A DNA stretch of 46,721 nt from Pseudomonas sp. BN417 (GTDB lineage Bacteria > Pseudomonadota > Gammaproteobacteria > Pseudomonadales > Pseudomonadaceae): the NCBI RefSeq assembly GCF_029871205.1, contig NZ_SSOJ01000104.1, positions 1 through 46,721 on the forward strand, read 5' to 3'. The notes beneath the pieces are model-generated. The model saw only the letters and a program-made list of their open reading frames with translations, searched no databases and had not been told where the DNA came from. Below, piece by piece: positions 8,667-15,324 of the stretch. Every line of letters begins with the position of its first letter. The first letter of the stretch is position 1. A program made the translations under genes and the position numbers.

Positions 8667-8759
8667 AGTGGACCAGCCTGTGCATAAGCTGTTCGTCCCT
8701 GGCGCTTGCCTGCGGCCCGCAAAGGATTCGGGAGTTTGTTCGTTTTTTCAGCACATTCA
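8667..8759 (+). repeat. 93-bp phased-box element, copy 4
   Basis: AGTGGA at 8667, CTGTGCATAAGCTGT at 8678-8692 (contains TTATGCACA on the minus strand), a 50-bp spacer, then TTTTTTCAGCACATTCA at 8743-8759. CTGTGC at 8778 and CTGTGG at 8801 follow, 23 bp apart, as after copy 2. It fills the gap between the GST and gbcB genes. Confidence 0.75.
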
Positions 8760-8862
8760 ATGAGTTGCGCACAGCAGCTGTGCACCGCTGCGCCCACAAG
8801 CTGTGGACAGATGGCGCCAGCCCGCGCCGGACGCGGGCTGGAGGGAATCGCTCAAAAAACCA

Positions 8863-9963
8863 TCAGTAATCGATGGCCACGTCACCCTTGGGAACGCTGC
8901 AGCAGGAAAGGATGTAGCCCTCGGCCACGTCTTCGTCGGTGATGCCGCCGTTGTGCTCCATCTCGACTTCGCCGGCGATCTTCATCACCTTGCAGGTGCC
9001 GCAGATGCCCATGCCACAGGCCTTGGGAATGTGCAGCCCGAGCTTGGCGGCAGCGGAGTGCACGGTTTCGCCGGGTGCAACACGGATGCTCTTGCCGGTG
9101 CTGGTGAAGTCCACCAGGTTCATGTCGCCAGCCGGGATCTCTGCCGCTCCGGCAGCCTCGGCGGCATGTCCCTGGGCCTCTTCGCGGATTTCCGGCGGCG
9201 TCGGGCCGAAGGCTTCCTCGTGGTAGCGCTTCATGTCGAAGCCGGCGGCTTCCAGCAGGCGCTTGATCGCTGACATGTAGGGCGTAGGACCGCAGCAGAA
9301 GACCTCGCGCTCCATGAAGTCCGGGGCGATCAGGTCGAGCATCGCGCGGCTCAGGTAGCCCCGGTAGCCGGACCAGGTCTCGCCGATCTCGTACTTCTCG
9401 CAGATCAGATGCAGCTTGAAGTTCTCGATGCGCGAGGCCATGTGGCGCAGCTCGCGGTGGTAGATGATGTCCTTCGGCGTACGCGCGCTATGCACGAACA
9501 CCATGTCCACCGCGCCATTGGTATCGAAGAACCAGCGCGCCATGGACATCACCGGGGTGATGCCGACACCGCCAGAGAGGAACAACACCTTGTCCGCCGG
9601 GAAGTCGATAGCGTTGAACAAGCCCACCGGCCCGTGCACCGGCAGCACGTCGCCTTCCTGCAGGTTGTCGTGCAGCCAGTTGGACACCTTGCCGCCCGGC
9701 ACGCGCTTGATGGTCAGGGAGAAGCTGTAGGGCACCGAGGGCGAGCTGGAAATGGTGTAGGAACGCATGATGGGCTGGCCGTCGATCTCCAGTTCCAGGG
9801 TCACGAATTGCCCCGGCTTGAAGAAGAACACCATCGGCTGGTCGGCCATGAAGCAGAAGGTGCGCACGTCCGAGGTTTCCTGGATGGCCTTGACGCACCG
9901 CACCAAGTGGCGGCCGTTGGTCCAGGTCTGGGTGGTCACGGGATTCAGGAAATTGTTCGTCAT
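8863..9963 (-). CDS. gbcB: Glycine betaine demethylase reductase subunit GbcB
   Basis: The electron-transfer partner of GbcA, 366 aa. Order: FAD-binding domain (RSYTISS near residue 66), NAD(P)H domain (GGVGITPVMSM near 131, CCGPTPYM near 225), an Ala/Glu-rich linker, then a plant-type [2Fe-2S] ferredoxin domain with CGMGICGTCK near 318 and a final Cys in the SCC segment. It passes electrons from NAD(P)H to the Rieske oxygenase that removes the first methyl of glycine betaine, giving dimethylglycine and formaldehyde. The start at 9963 (MTNNFLNPV) has GGAG-rich sequence upstream; the longer frame is not needed. It is transcribed divergently from gbcA across a 363-bp control region. Confidence 0.95.
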   Translation of the reverse strand: MTNNFLNPVTTQTWTNGRHLVRCVKAIQETSDVRTFCFMADQPMVFFFKPGQFVTLELEIDGQPIMRSYTISSSPSVPYSFSLTIKRVPGGKVSNWLHDNLQEGDVLPVHGPVGLFNAIDFPADKVLFLSGGVGITPVMSMARWFFDTNGAVDMVFVHSARTPKDIIYHRELRHMASRIENFKLHLICEKYEIGETWSGYRGYLSRAMLDLIAPDFMEREVFCCGPTPYMSAIKRLLEAAGFDMKRYHEEAFGPTPPEIREEAQGHAAEAAGAAEIPAGDMNLVDFTSTGKSIRVAPGETVHSAAAKLGLHIPKACGMGICGTCKVMKIAGEVEMEHNGGITDEDVAEGYILSCCSVPKGDVAIDY

Positions 9964-10044
9964 GGAGGTTGCTCCGCGCGCGGCCGGATATCGGCCTATT
10001 GCGGCGGATTGTGAATAACGCAAAAACGGCCCATTTACCTGTCT

Positions 10045-10070
10045 GCGACATCCACATGCTCATCGCGACC
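10045..10070 (+). promoter_or_regulatory. Candidate GbdR site, GCGACA-N14-GCGACC
   Basis: Two direct hexamers 20 bp apart, as expected for an AraC-family activator, lie in the gbcB/gbcA divergent gap. The same hexamers with the same 14-bp spacer occur at 45128-45153 next to gbdR. Known biology: gbcA and gbcB are GbdR targets. The assignment itself is inference. Nearby related hexamers on the other strand are TGTCGC at 10116 and GGTCGT at 10132. Confidence 0.5.
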
Positions 10071-10326
10071 TGCCAGCAACCACCGGGCCTCCCGCGTCGG
10101 AAACGGATGTCCCCATGTCGCCCGCAGATAAGGTCGTGCCTGCCAGCGCCAGCACACTCAATCCCAGCCGAAACATAAGGTTTCAGAGCGAACCACCCTC
10201 GCACCCGCAGCAGGGCAGCCAGTCGGCAGGCGAGCAACGAGGGCAGGTCACGCCGCCTTGCGTGACAACCGAAACAGCCACTTTTTGCGGCGGTCGCGAA
10301 TGCGACCAGCCATTGAGGAGTTACCG

Positions 10327-11619
10327 ATGGACGTCACTTCCACCCTGAGCCTGGGCGATCCGCTTGAACCCGCACGCAAGGCCACGGCCGAAATGCTCCG
10401 CGAACGCGACCACACCTTCTCCCTGCCGCAGCCGTTCTATAACGACGAGCGCCTGTTCCAGATCGACATGCAGGAGATCTTCCACAAGGAGTGGCTGATC
10501 GCTGGCATGACCTGCGAGATTCCCGCCAAGGGCAACTACCTGACCCTGCAGATCGGCGACAACCCGATCATCGTCATCCGTGGCGCCGAAGGTCAGGTCC
10601 ATGCCTTCCACAACGTCTGCCGCCACCGCGGTTCGCGCCTGTGCGTCAGCGAAAAGGGCAAGGTCGCCAAGCTGGTCTGCCCCTACCACCAGTGGACCTA
10701 CGAACTGGATGGCCGCCTGCTGTTCGCCGGCACCGAAATGGGCGCCGACTTCGACATGAAGGAGTACGGCCTCAAGCCGGTCAACGTGAAGACCGCCGGC
10801 GGCTACATCTTCATTTCGCTGGCCGATAATCCGCCTGCCATCGACGACTTCCTCTCCACCCTGGCCCATTACATGGAGCCCTACGACATGGAGAACACCA
10901 AGGTGGCGGTGCAGACCACCTTGATGGAAAAGGCCAACTGGAAGCTGGTGCTCGAGAACAACCGCGAGTGCTACCACTGCAACGGTTCGCACCCGGAACT
11001 GCTGAAGACCCTGCTGGAATGGGACGACGTCACCGACCCCCGCGCCAGCCAGGCCTTCAAGGACCAGGTCGCCGCCTGCACCAAGGCCTGGGACGAGGAG
11101 CAGATCCCCTACGCCCACGCCAGCTTCGGCCTGCGCAACCGCATCGTGCGCATGCCTCTGCTCGACGGCACCGTTTCCATGACCATGGACGGCAAGCAGG
11201 GCTCCAAGAAACTCATGGGCCGCATCAAGAACCCGGACCTGGGCTCGATGCGTATCCTCCACCTGCCGCACTCCTGGAACCACTGCATGGGCGATCACCT
11301 GATCGTCTTCACCGTGTGGCCCATCAGCGCCCAGGAAACCATGGTCACCACCAAGTGGCTGGTGCACAAGGACGCGGTCGAAGGCGTGGACTACGACGTT
11401 GCCCGCCTGCGCGAAGTCTGGGATGCCACCAACGACCAGGACCGTCGCCTGGCCGAAGAGAACCAGCGCGGCATCAACTCCACCGCCTACCAGCCGGGCC
11501 CCTACTCCAAGACCTACGAGTTTGGCGTGATCAACTTCCTCGACTGGTACAGCGAGCGCGTACTGAACAACCTGGGCGATACCCCGGCCACCAAACTGCG
11601 CCAGGTCGGCGCCGAGTAA
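10327..11619 (+). CDS. gbcA: Glycine betaine demethylase oxygenase subunit GbcA
   Basis: A Rieske-type ring-hydroxylating-family oxygenase, 430 aa, acting with GbcB. The Rieske [2Fe-2S] motif is CRHRG (from residue 98) with CPYHQW (from residue 118). The mononuclear iron region is NNRECYHCNGSHPELLK near residue 212, supplying the two His ligands. The reaction is O2- and NAD(P)H-dependent N-demethylation of glycine betaine to dimethylglycine plus formaldehyde. The start at 10327 has GAGGAGTTACC upstream; the 23-codon longer frame has no ribosome site. A short membrane-peptide gene follows 18 bp after the stop, then a strong terminator at 11750. Confidence 0.96.
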   Translation: MDVTSTLSLGDPLEPARKATAEMLRERDHTFSLPQPFYNDERLFQIDMQEIFHKEWLIAGMTCEIPAKGNYLTLQIGDNPIIVIRGAEGQVHAFHNVCRHRGSRLCVSEKGKVAKLVCPYHQWTYELDGRLLFAGTEMGADFDMKEYGLKPVNVKTAGGYIFISLADNPPAIDDFLSTLAHYMEPYDMENTKVAVQTTLMEKANWKLVLENNRECYHCNGSHPELLKTLLEWDDVTDPRASQAFKDQVAACTKAWDEEQIPYAHASFGLRNRIVRMPLLDGTVSMTMDGKQGSKKLMGRIKNPDLGSMRILHLPHSWNHCMGDHLIVFTVWPISAQETMVTTKWLVHKDAVEGVDYDVARLREVWDATNDQDRRLAEENQRGINSTAYQPGPYSKTYEFGVINFLDWYSERVLNNLGDTPATKLRQVGAE

Positions 11620-11637
11620 TCCCCGGGAGACGAAGCC

Positions 11638-11727
11638 ATGTCCCTGTGCCTGGGCTTCGCCATCCTGCTCACCGTCTACGGCCTTGCGTCCAGCCTGCTT
11701 GACGCCTGGTACCACCGCACACACTGA
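11638..11727 (+). CDS. 29-aa single-pass membrane peptide downstream of gbcA
   Basis: The frame ATG 11638 to TGA 11725-11727 encodes a peptide beginning MSLCLGFAILLTVYG and ending DAWYHRTH. Residues 3-21 are almost wholly hydrophobic, so a single transmembrane helix is likely. CGGGAGAC lies 8-15 bp upstream. It sits between gbcA (18 bp away) and the terminator at 11750, so it would be the last cistron of the gbcA transcript. I know of no named family; a membrane helper for betaine metabolism is only a guess. Confidence 0.55.
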   Translation: MSLCLGFAILLTVYGLASSLLDAWYHRTH

Positions 11728-11749
11728 GGTCCCTCCAAGGACCACCCTC

Positions 11750-11788
11750 GCCCCCACCGGGATGTCGGCCCCGGCGGGGGCTTTTTTT
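11750..11788 (+). terminator. Rho-independent terminator after gbcA
   Basis: A strong GC stem (GCCCCCACCGG with CCGGCGGGGGC) is followed by seven T (11782-11788). It ends the gbcA transcript. Confidence 0.92.
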
Positions 11789-12321
11789 GTCCCCTCGCCC
11801 TATCGCTTCCCTCGGGCATCGCGCCGCGCGGGCGGCGTCCTCCTGCTCCCCAGCCCTATCTGCCCGGCTGTCGTTGCGCCAGCAGATGAGCCCTTTCCAT
11901 TCCCCAGACGCCTGCATTACGCCCATTTCGATATCGAGATTGTTCCTACATTTGTTTGGGAAACATCAGTCCAGCGACTTAGAAATTTCGCTATTTACTT
12001 ACAGAAAGCCGCGTATGAATCGCTCTCGACTAAAGGGAATTTTCCGAGTGGTTACGAAGCTGTTCAAAAAACTGCAAGGAAATCTCCTACAAGCCCGCAA
12101 GTAGGAGAGAAAGATCAACGAAAGGGCCTTGCTAGCGAAGGCGGAGTGATGGCCATGCATTGCAAATAGATGCCATTTTGATATCAATTTGATGTCACTC
12201 CGATTTACTCGACGGGTCATCCGGGTAGCGACCCGACAAAGCCTGGCGGTCTGGAAAATTACACCGCAGACCCGGGCAGCGAAGCAGCCGAGACGATGTA
12301 AGCCACCAAGGAGAGCGGAAA
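11789..12321. other. AT-rich 530-bp gap upstream of the fimbrin-like gene
   Basis: From about 11,900 the composition becomes visibly richer in A and T than its neighbours. Contents: TTCCTACA at 11943-11950 with an opposed GGGAA at 11958-11962; an 8-bp hairpin TCTCCTAC/GTAGGAGA at 12083-12108; a 29-codon Lys/Arg-rich frame at 12015-12104 of doubtful reality; a dyad TGATATCA-ATT-TGATGTCA at 12179-12197; and a GC-rich leader with stems CGGGTC/GACCCG (12214-12236) and GGTCTG/CAGACC. This looks like the left control region of the fimbrial island. Confidence 0.5.
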
Positions 12322-12630
12322 ATGAAAATCAATAAAAAAATTGCAGCTGTGATTGGTCTGGTTGTCGCTTCATCCGGTGTTCATGCAAGTGGGTCGAACG
12401 GCATCAGCGGCGTCATCCACTTCAGGGGGGCGATCGTCGTCGGCGCCTGCGATATGCCTGCCTCGGAATGGTACCGGCATGCAGGACGCGACAACGGCAT
12501 CAGCCCGAAACAGGCCGGTCCCGTGCCGCCGTCGAGCAACCTGTGCGCCGGCATCGTCGATACCGCCTCCATCAGGACGACCGCCGTCGCACACACCAAC
12601 GGCAAGATCGTCACCGTCACCTTCAACTGA
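12322..12630 (+). CDS. Short fimbrin-like secreted protein
   Basis: A 102-aa protein with a signal peptide (residues 1-22, cleavage after HA). The mature part opens GISGVIHFRGAIVVGACDM, the usual first strand and first Cys of type 1 fimbrial subunits. It has a second Cys at 75 and ends IVTVTFN, like a last beta strand. At about 80 mature residues it is half the length of a normal pilin domain, so it may be a reduced subunit, a donor-strand plug, or a decayed pilin. AAGGAGAGC precedes the ATG. A 1.2-kb repeat field separates it from the rest of the fimbrial operon. Confidence 0.7.
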   Translation: MKINKKIAAVIGLVVASSGVHASGSNGISGVIHFRGAIVVGACDMPASEWYRHAGRDNGISPKQAGPVPPSSNLCAGIVDTASIRTTAVAHTNGKIVTVTFN

Positions 12631-12679
12631 CACGCCTTCTGCTCGGAGCAAGACGTTTACGCCTTGCTCACCGCCAACT

Positions 12680-12743
12680 TGTAGGAGCGAGCTCGCTCGC
12701 GAACAGCCCGAGCGCAATCCTTCGCGAGCAAGCTCGCTCCTAC
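12680..12743. repeat. REP pair, GCGAGCTCGCTCGCG family
   Basis: TGTAGGAGCGAGCTCGCTCG at the left mirrors CGAGCAAGCTCGCTCCTAC at the right. It starts 50 bp after the short fimbrin-like gene. Confidence 0.9.
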
Positions 12744-12780
12744 GCAAAGCCCCCCGCCGAACAACCCGCCCTCAGAAAAC

Positions 12781-12840
12781 GTAGCCCGGATGAAATCCGG
12801 GAGCGGCGGTGGGACTTTCCCCGGATTTCATCCGGGCTAC
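12781..12840. repeat. REP pair, GTAGCCCGGATG family
   Basis: GTAGCCCGGATGAAATCCGG and CCGGATTTCATCCGGGCTAC face each other across about 20 bp. Other copies: 13227, 26247, 43730, and a half copy at 13030-13052. Confidence 0.9.
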
Positions 12841-12908
12841 GGAACTTGCGATATGCATCAGCCCCGTCCGCATGGGTATCGCTCCGCTCCACCCATCCTA
12901 CGAACGCC

Positions 12909-13016
12909 GTAGGTTGGTCCGAGCTTGCGAGGCCCAACAGCGCGCGCCCAACCATGACATCGCAGGGCTCCACAAACTCAGCACTCGCAGACATGGTTCC
13001 CAAGTTCAAATGAACA
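12909..13016. repeat. About 108-bp repeat unit, copy 1 of 3
   Basis: Begins GTAGGTTGG, contains GCGAGGCCCAACAG, then ACCATGACATCGC, CACAAACTCAGCACT, and ends TTCAAATGAACA. Copies 2 and 3 keep the same order of blocks and nearly the same length. Confidence 0.75.
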
Positions 13017-13067
13017 GGCGGTGGGACTTCCCCCGGATTTCATCCGGGCTACAGAACTTCGAACTCC

Positions 13068-13176
13068 GTAGGTTGGGCCGAGCGCAGCGAGGCCCAACAG
13101 CGCGCCTCAACCACGACATCGCCGGGTTTCACAAACTCAGCACTAGCAACCGTAGTTTCCCAATCTCAAATAAACA
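13068..13176. repeat. About 108-bp repeat unit, copy 2 of 3
   Basis: Begins GTAGGTTGGGCCGAGCGC, contains GCGAGGCCCAACAGCGCGC, ACGACATCGC, CACAAACTCAGCACT, and ends CTCAAATAAACA. Confidence 0.75.
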
Positions 13177-13226
13177 TCCCCGCTCGTAGAACGTGGATGT
13201 GCATCCCGGATGCACGCCGGCAAAAC

Positions 13227-13286
13227 GTAGCCCGGATGAAGTCCGGGAGCGACGGTGGGACTTTCCCCGGATTTTATCCGGGCTAC
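13227..13286. repeat. REP pair, GTAGCCCGGATG family
   Basis: The same inverted pair as 12781-12840 with a few substitutions in the arms and spacer, giving the same 60-bp length. Confidence 0.88.
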
Positions 13287-13303
13287 AGAACTGGCAGCCC
13301 CCT

Positions 13304-13375
13304 GTAGGATGGGTGGAGCGGAGCGATACCCATGCGGACAGAGCTGATGGGTATCGCATGCTCCACCCATCCTAC
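13304..13375. repeat. REP pair, GTAGGATGGGTGGAGC family
   Basis: GTAGGATGGGTGGAGC at the left faces GCTCCACCCATCCTAC at the right with about 40 bp between. A lone half copy lies at 12871-12901. Confidence 0.85.
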
Positions 13376-13396
13376 GACCTACGAACATCGAACTCT

Positions 13397-13503
13397 GTAG
13401 GTTCGTCCGAACGTAGCGAGGCCCAACAGCCTGTGCCTCAACCGTGACATCGCGGGGTTTCACAAACGCAGTAAAGACGTGACTTCCAAAGTTCAAATGA
13501 ACA
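13397..13503. repeat. About 108-bp repeat unit, copy 3 of 3
   Basis: Begins GTAGGTTCGTCCGAACG, contains GCGAGGCCCAACAGC, ACCGTGACATCGC, CACAAACGCAGTA, and ends TTCAAATGAACA. It is the most diverged in the first arm. Confidence 0.72.
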
Positions 13504-13820
13504 GTGCTCGGTTGCATTAACAGCAAACTGGCCCATACGCCAAAGTTCGCCTTGCCGACACTCACTTACCCGGCATGAACTTCCACAGCAACTCAAGCAA
13601 GGATTTGAATCCAGATACAGGCGATACCGCCAAACATCGACGAATCGTCCTCTCCATACCCGCACTAATTCCTACAAATCCCCTTCAAAGAAAACCACGA
13701 CAACTCTGCAAGCAAATCCTTACATGGACGAGGGAGCGAGCCGATAGCGCCGAAAAACGCCAATAAATTAATTTAATCGGGCATTTCGATGCAGCACTTT
13801 TCATATCTATGGAGATTCAC

Positions 13821-14399
13821 ATGAAGAAGTTTTCTCTCGCCGTCCTGGCCATGTCCGTTATCGCCGCCAGCGGCGCCGCCTTCGCCGCCGAGCCGCCCAC
13901 TTCCACGAAGGCAGGCACCGGCCAGATCAGCTTCACCGGCGTGATCAACAACGACGCCTGCTCCGTCGAAGGCAGCACCGGCAAGGAAAAAGCCATCGCC
14001 GTTGACATGGGCAACGTGTCGATCAAGGACATGGGTACCGACACCGCTCCGAACGCTGGCCGCCTGTCGGCCAACGACATCAACCTGAACATCAACTGCA
14101 ACGCCGGCACCAAGGTCTCCATGAAGTTCGACGCCGCGGGCAAGCTCGTCGAAGGCAAGAAAGTCCTGAAGCTGACCCAAGGTCAAAATACCGCCAAGAA
14201 CGTCGGCATCGCCATCCTGGACAGCAACGGTAACGTCGTCGACCTGACCTCTGATACCACCGCCAAGATCGACAGCACTTTGAACGGTGGCGACGCCACC
14301 CTGACCTTCGCCGCCGCCTACGTGACTACCGCCGATCCGAAGACCGCCGGCCCTGGTGATGGTAACGCCACCCTGCCGTTCACCCTGTACTACGAGTAA
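13821..14399 (+). CDS. Major fimbrial subunit (type 1 / chaperone-usher pilin)
   Basis: A 192-aa pilin. Signal peptide residues 1-22 (AAFA cleavage). The mature part has GTGQISFTGVINNDACSV, with Cys47 and Cys93 forming the pilin disulfide, and the end PFTLYYE carries the penultimate Tyr seen in chaperone-usher subunits. It is exported through Sec, carried by the chaperone and polymerised through the outer-membrane usher encoded just downstream. The start ATG at 13821 has GGAGATTCAC upstream; a Met four codons earlier has none. It heads the operon fimbrin-chaperone-usher (74 bp to the chaperone). Resembles CupA1/CupB6-type subunits in layout only. Confidence 0.93.
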   Translation: MKKFSLAVLAMSVIAASGAAFAAEPPTSTKAGTGQISFTGVINNDACSVEGSTGKEKAIAVDMGNVSIKDMGTDTAPNAGRLSANDINLNINCNAGTKVSMKFDAAGKLVEGKKVLKLTQGQNTAKNVGIAILDSNGNVVDLTSDTTAKIDSTLNGGDATLTFAAAYVTTADPKTAGPGDGNATLPFTLYYE

Positions 14400-14473
14400 G
14401 CAGTTGACCCTGCTTCCATGACTGGCGGGGCCTCCGGGCCCCGCCTCCGCAACGCAATCCAGTGGTAACAGCT

Positions 14474-15217
14474 ATGGCCCTTCGCAAGATCCCCGCCTGC
14501 CTGGGCGTCCTGAGCCTGGTGCTCGCCTCCCATGTGTCCGCCGGAATATCCCTGGGCGCCACACGTATGGTTTTCAAGGGCTCCGAGAAAGAAGCCAGCA
14601 TCATGGTGCGCAACACCGGACAAGCCGTGCTGGTGCAGTCCTGGCTCGACAGTGGCGACGACTCGGATACACCTCCCCCACTCGCCGTGACACCCCCGCT
14701 AGCCCGGGTTCCAGCGAACGAACAACAACTGCTGCGCGTCCTCTACGAAGGCAGCGGCATGCCCAGCGACCGTGAATCGGTCGTCTGGCTGAACGTGCAG
14801 GAAATCCCCCAGGCCGAGCCAGGGAAGAACACCCTGCAACTGGCGGTCAACCAGCGGATCAAGGTGTTCTTCCGGCCCGCCGGTCTGGCCGGCGATGTGC
14901 GACTGGCGCCGGAAGAGCTGCGCTGGAGCCTGGAAACCCGTGGCAACACGGCCGAGCTCAAGGTCAGGAATCCGAGCCTGTATCACGTTTCCATGTCCGA
15001 CGTGCGCCTCGGCAAGGGTGAAGTCGTGGTGGACTCGACCATGATCGCGCCCGGGCAACAACGGTCTTTCCCCGTCAAGCAGATGCCCGCCACGAATGAG
15101 CCGGAGCTGAAGTTCTCCGTCATCAACGACTACGGAGCGCAGGTGCCCTACGCCACAAGACTCTCGGCCGGCAAACCCGAGGGCGCCACGGCACAGCGGT
15201 CCGAACAAGCTCTGTAA
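14474..15217 (+). CDS. Periplasmic fimbrial chaperone (PapD/FimC-like)
   Basis: A 247-aa two-domain immunoglobulin-fold chaperone. Signal peptide about residues 1-23. The first domain begins ISLGATRMVFKGSEKEASIMVRN. The conserved F1-G1 region is present as RVPANEQQLLRVLYEG followed by ESVVWLNVQEIP, and the subunit-binding edge has LQLAVNQRIKVFFRP. It binds pilin subunits by donor-strand complementation in the periplasm and delivers them to the usher. The start was put at ATG 14474 (MALRKIPA); an in-frame GTG at 14462 is less likely. Second gene of the operon, followed by the usher after 107 bp. Confidence 0.94.
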   Translation: MALRKIPACLGVLSLVLASHVSAGISLGATRMVFKGSEKEASIMVRNTGQAVLVQSWLDSGDDSDTPPPLAVTPPLARVPANEQQLLRVLYEGSGMPSDRESVVWLNVQEIPQAEPGKNTLQLAVNQRIKVFFRPAGLAGDVRLAPEELRWSLETRGNTAELKVRNPSLYHVSMSDVRLGKGEVVVDSTMIAPGQQRSFPVKQMPATNEPELKFSVINDYGAQVPYATRLSAGKPEGATAQRSEQAL

Positions 15218-15324
15218 CAGCCCCATACCAATCCCAGGTTCATCTCTGGCAGGCGCCGAGCGCCCCTGCCCGGCCCTCCTCATGCCTGTTGGAGGTGAAC
15301 CCGACTTCTTGCAGGCGTTGAGAA

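Larger units (their letters stand above)
12631..13820. other. 1.2-kb gene-free repeat field within the fimbrial cluster
   Basis: No believable gene. It is a mosaic of at least four palindromic repeat families: GCGAGCTCGCTCGCG type (12680-12743), GTAGCCCGGATG type (12781-12840, a half copy at 13030-13052, 13227-13286), GTAGGATGGGTGGAGC type (a half copy at 12871-12901; a pair at 13304-13375), and a roughly 108-bp unit present three times (12909, 13068, 13397). The AT-rich last 200 bp hold TTCCTACA at 13669-13676 and should include the fimbrin promoter. Confidence 0.75.

Noticed and set aside
1565-8810. Clustered DnaA-box matches as a replication origin
   Set aside because: The boxes are dispersed over several gaps as a repeat family; there is no dnaA/dnaN/gidA neighbourhood and no AT-rich unwinding region with them.
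12205-12300. c-di-GMP-I riboswitch
   Set aside because: Only a short GACAAAGCC string recalls the family; the required receptor parts and the GNRA loop arrangement are not clear, so it is not annotated as such.
12680-13503. CRISPR array
   Set aside because: The repeats are palindromic REP families and a 108-bp unit with irregular spacing, not short uniform repeats with unique spacers, and no cas gene is present.
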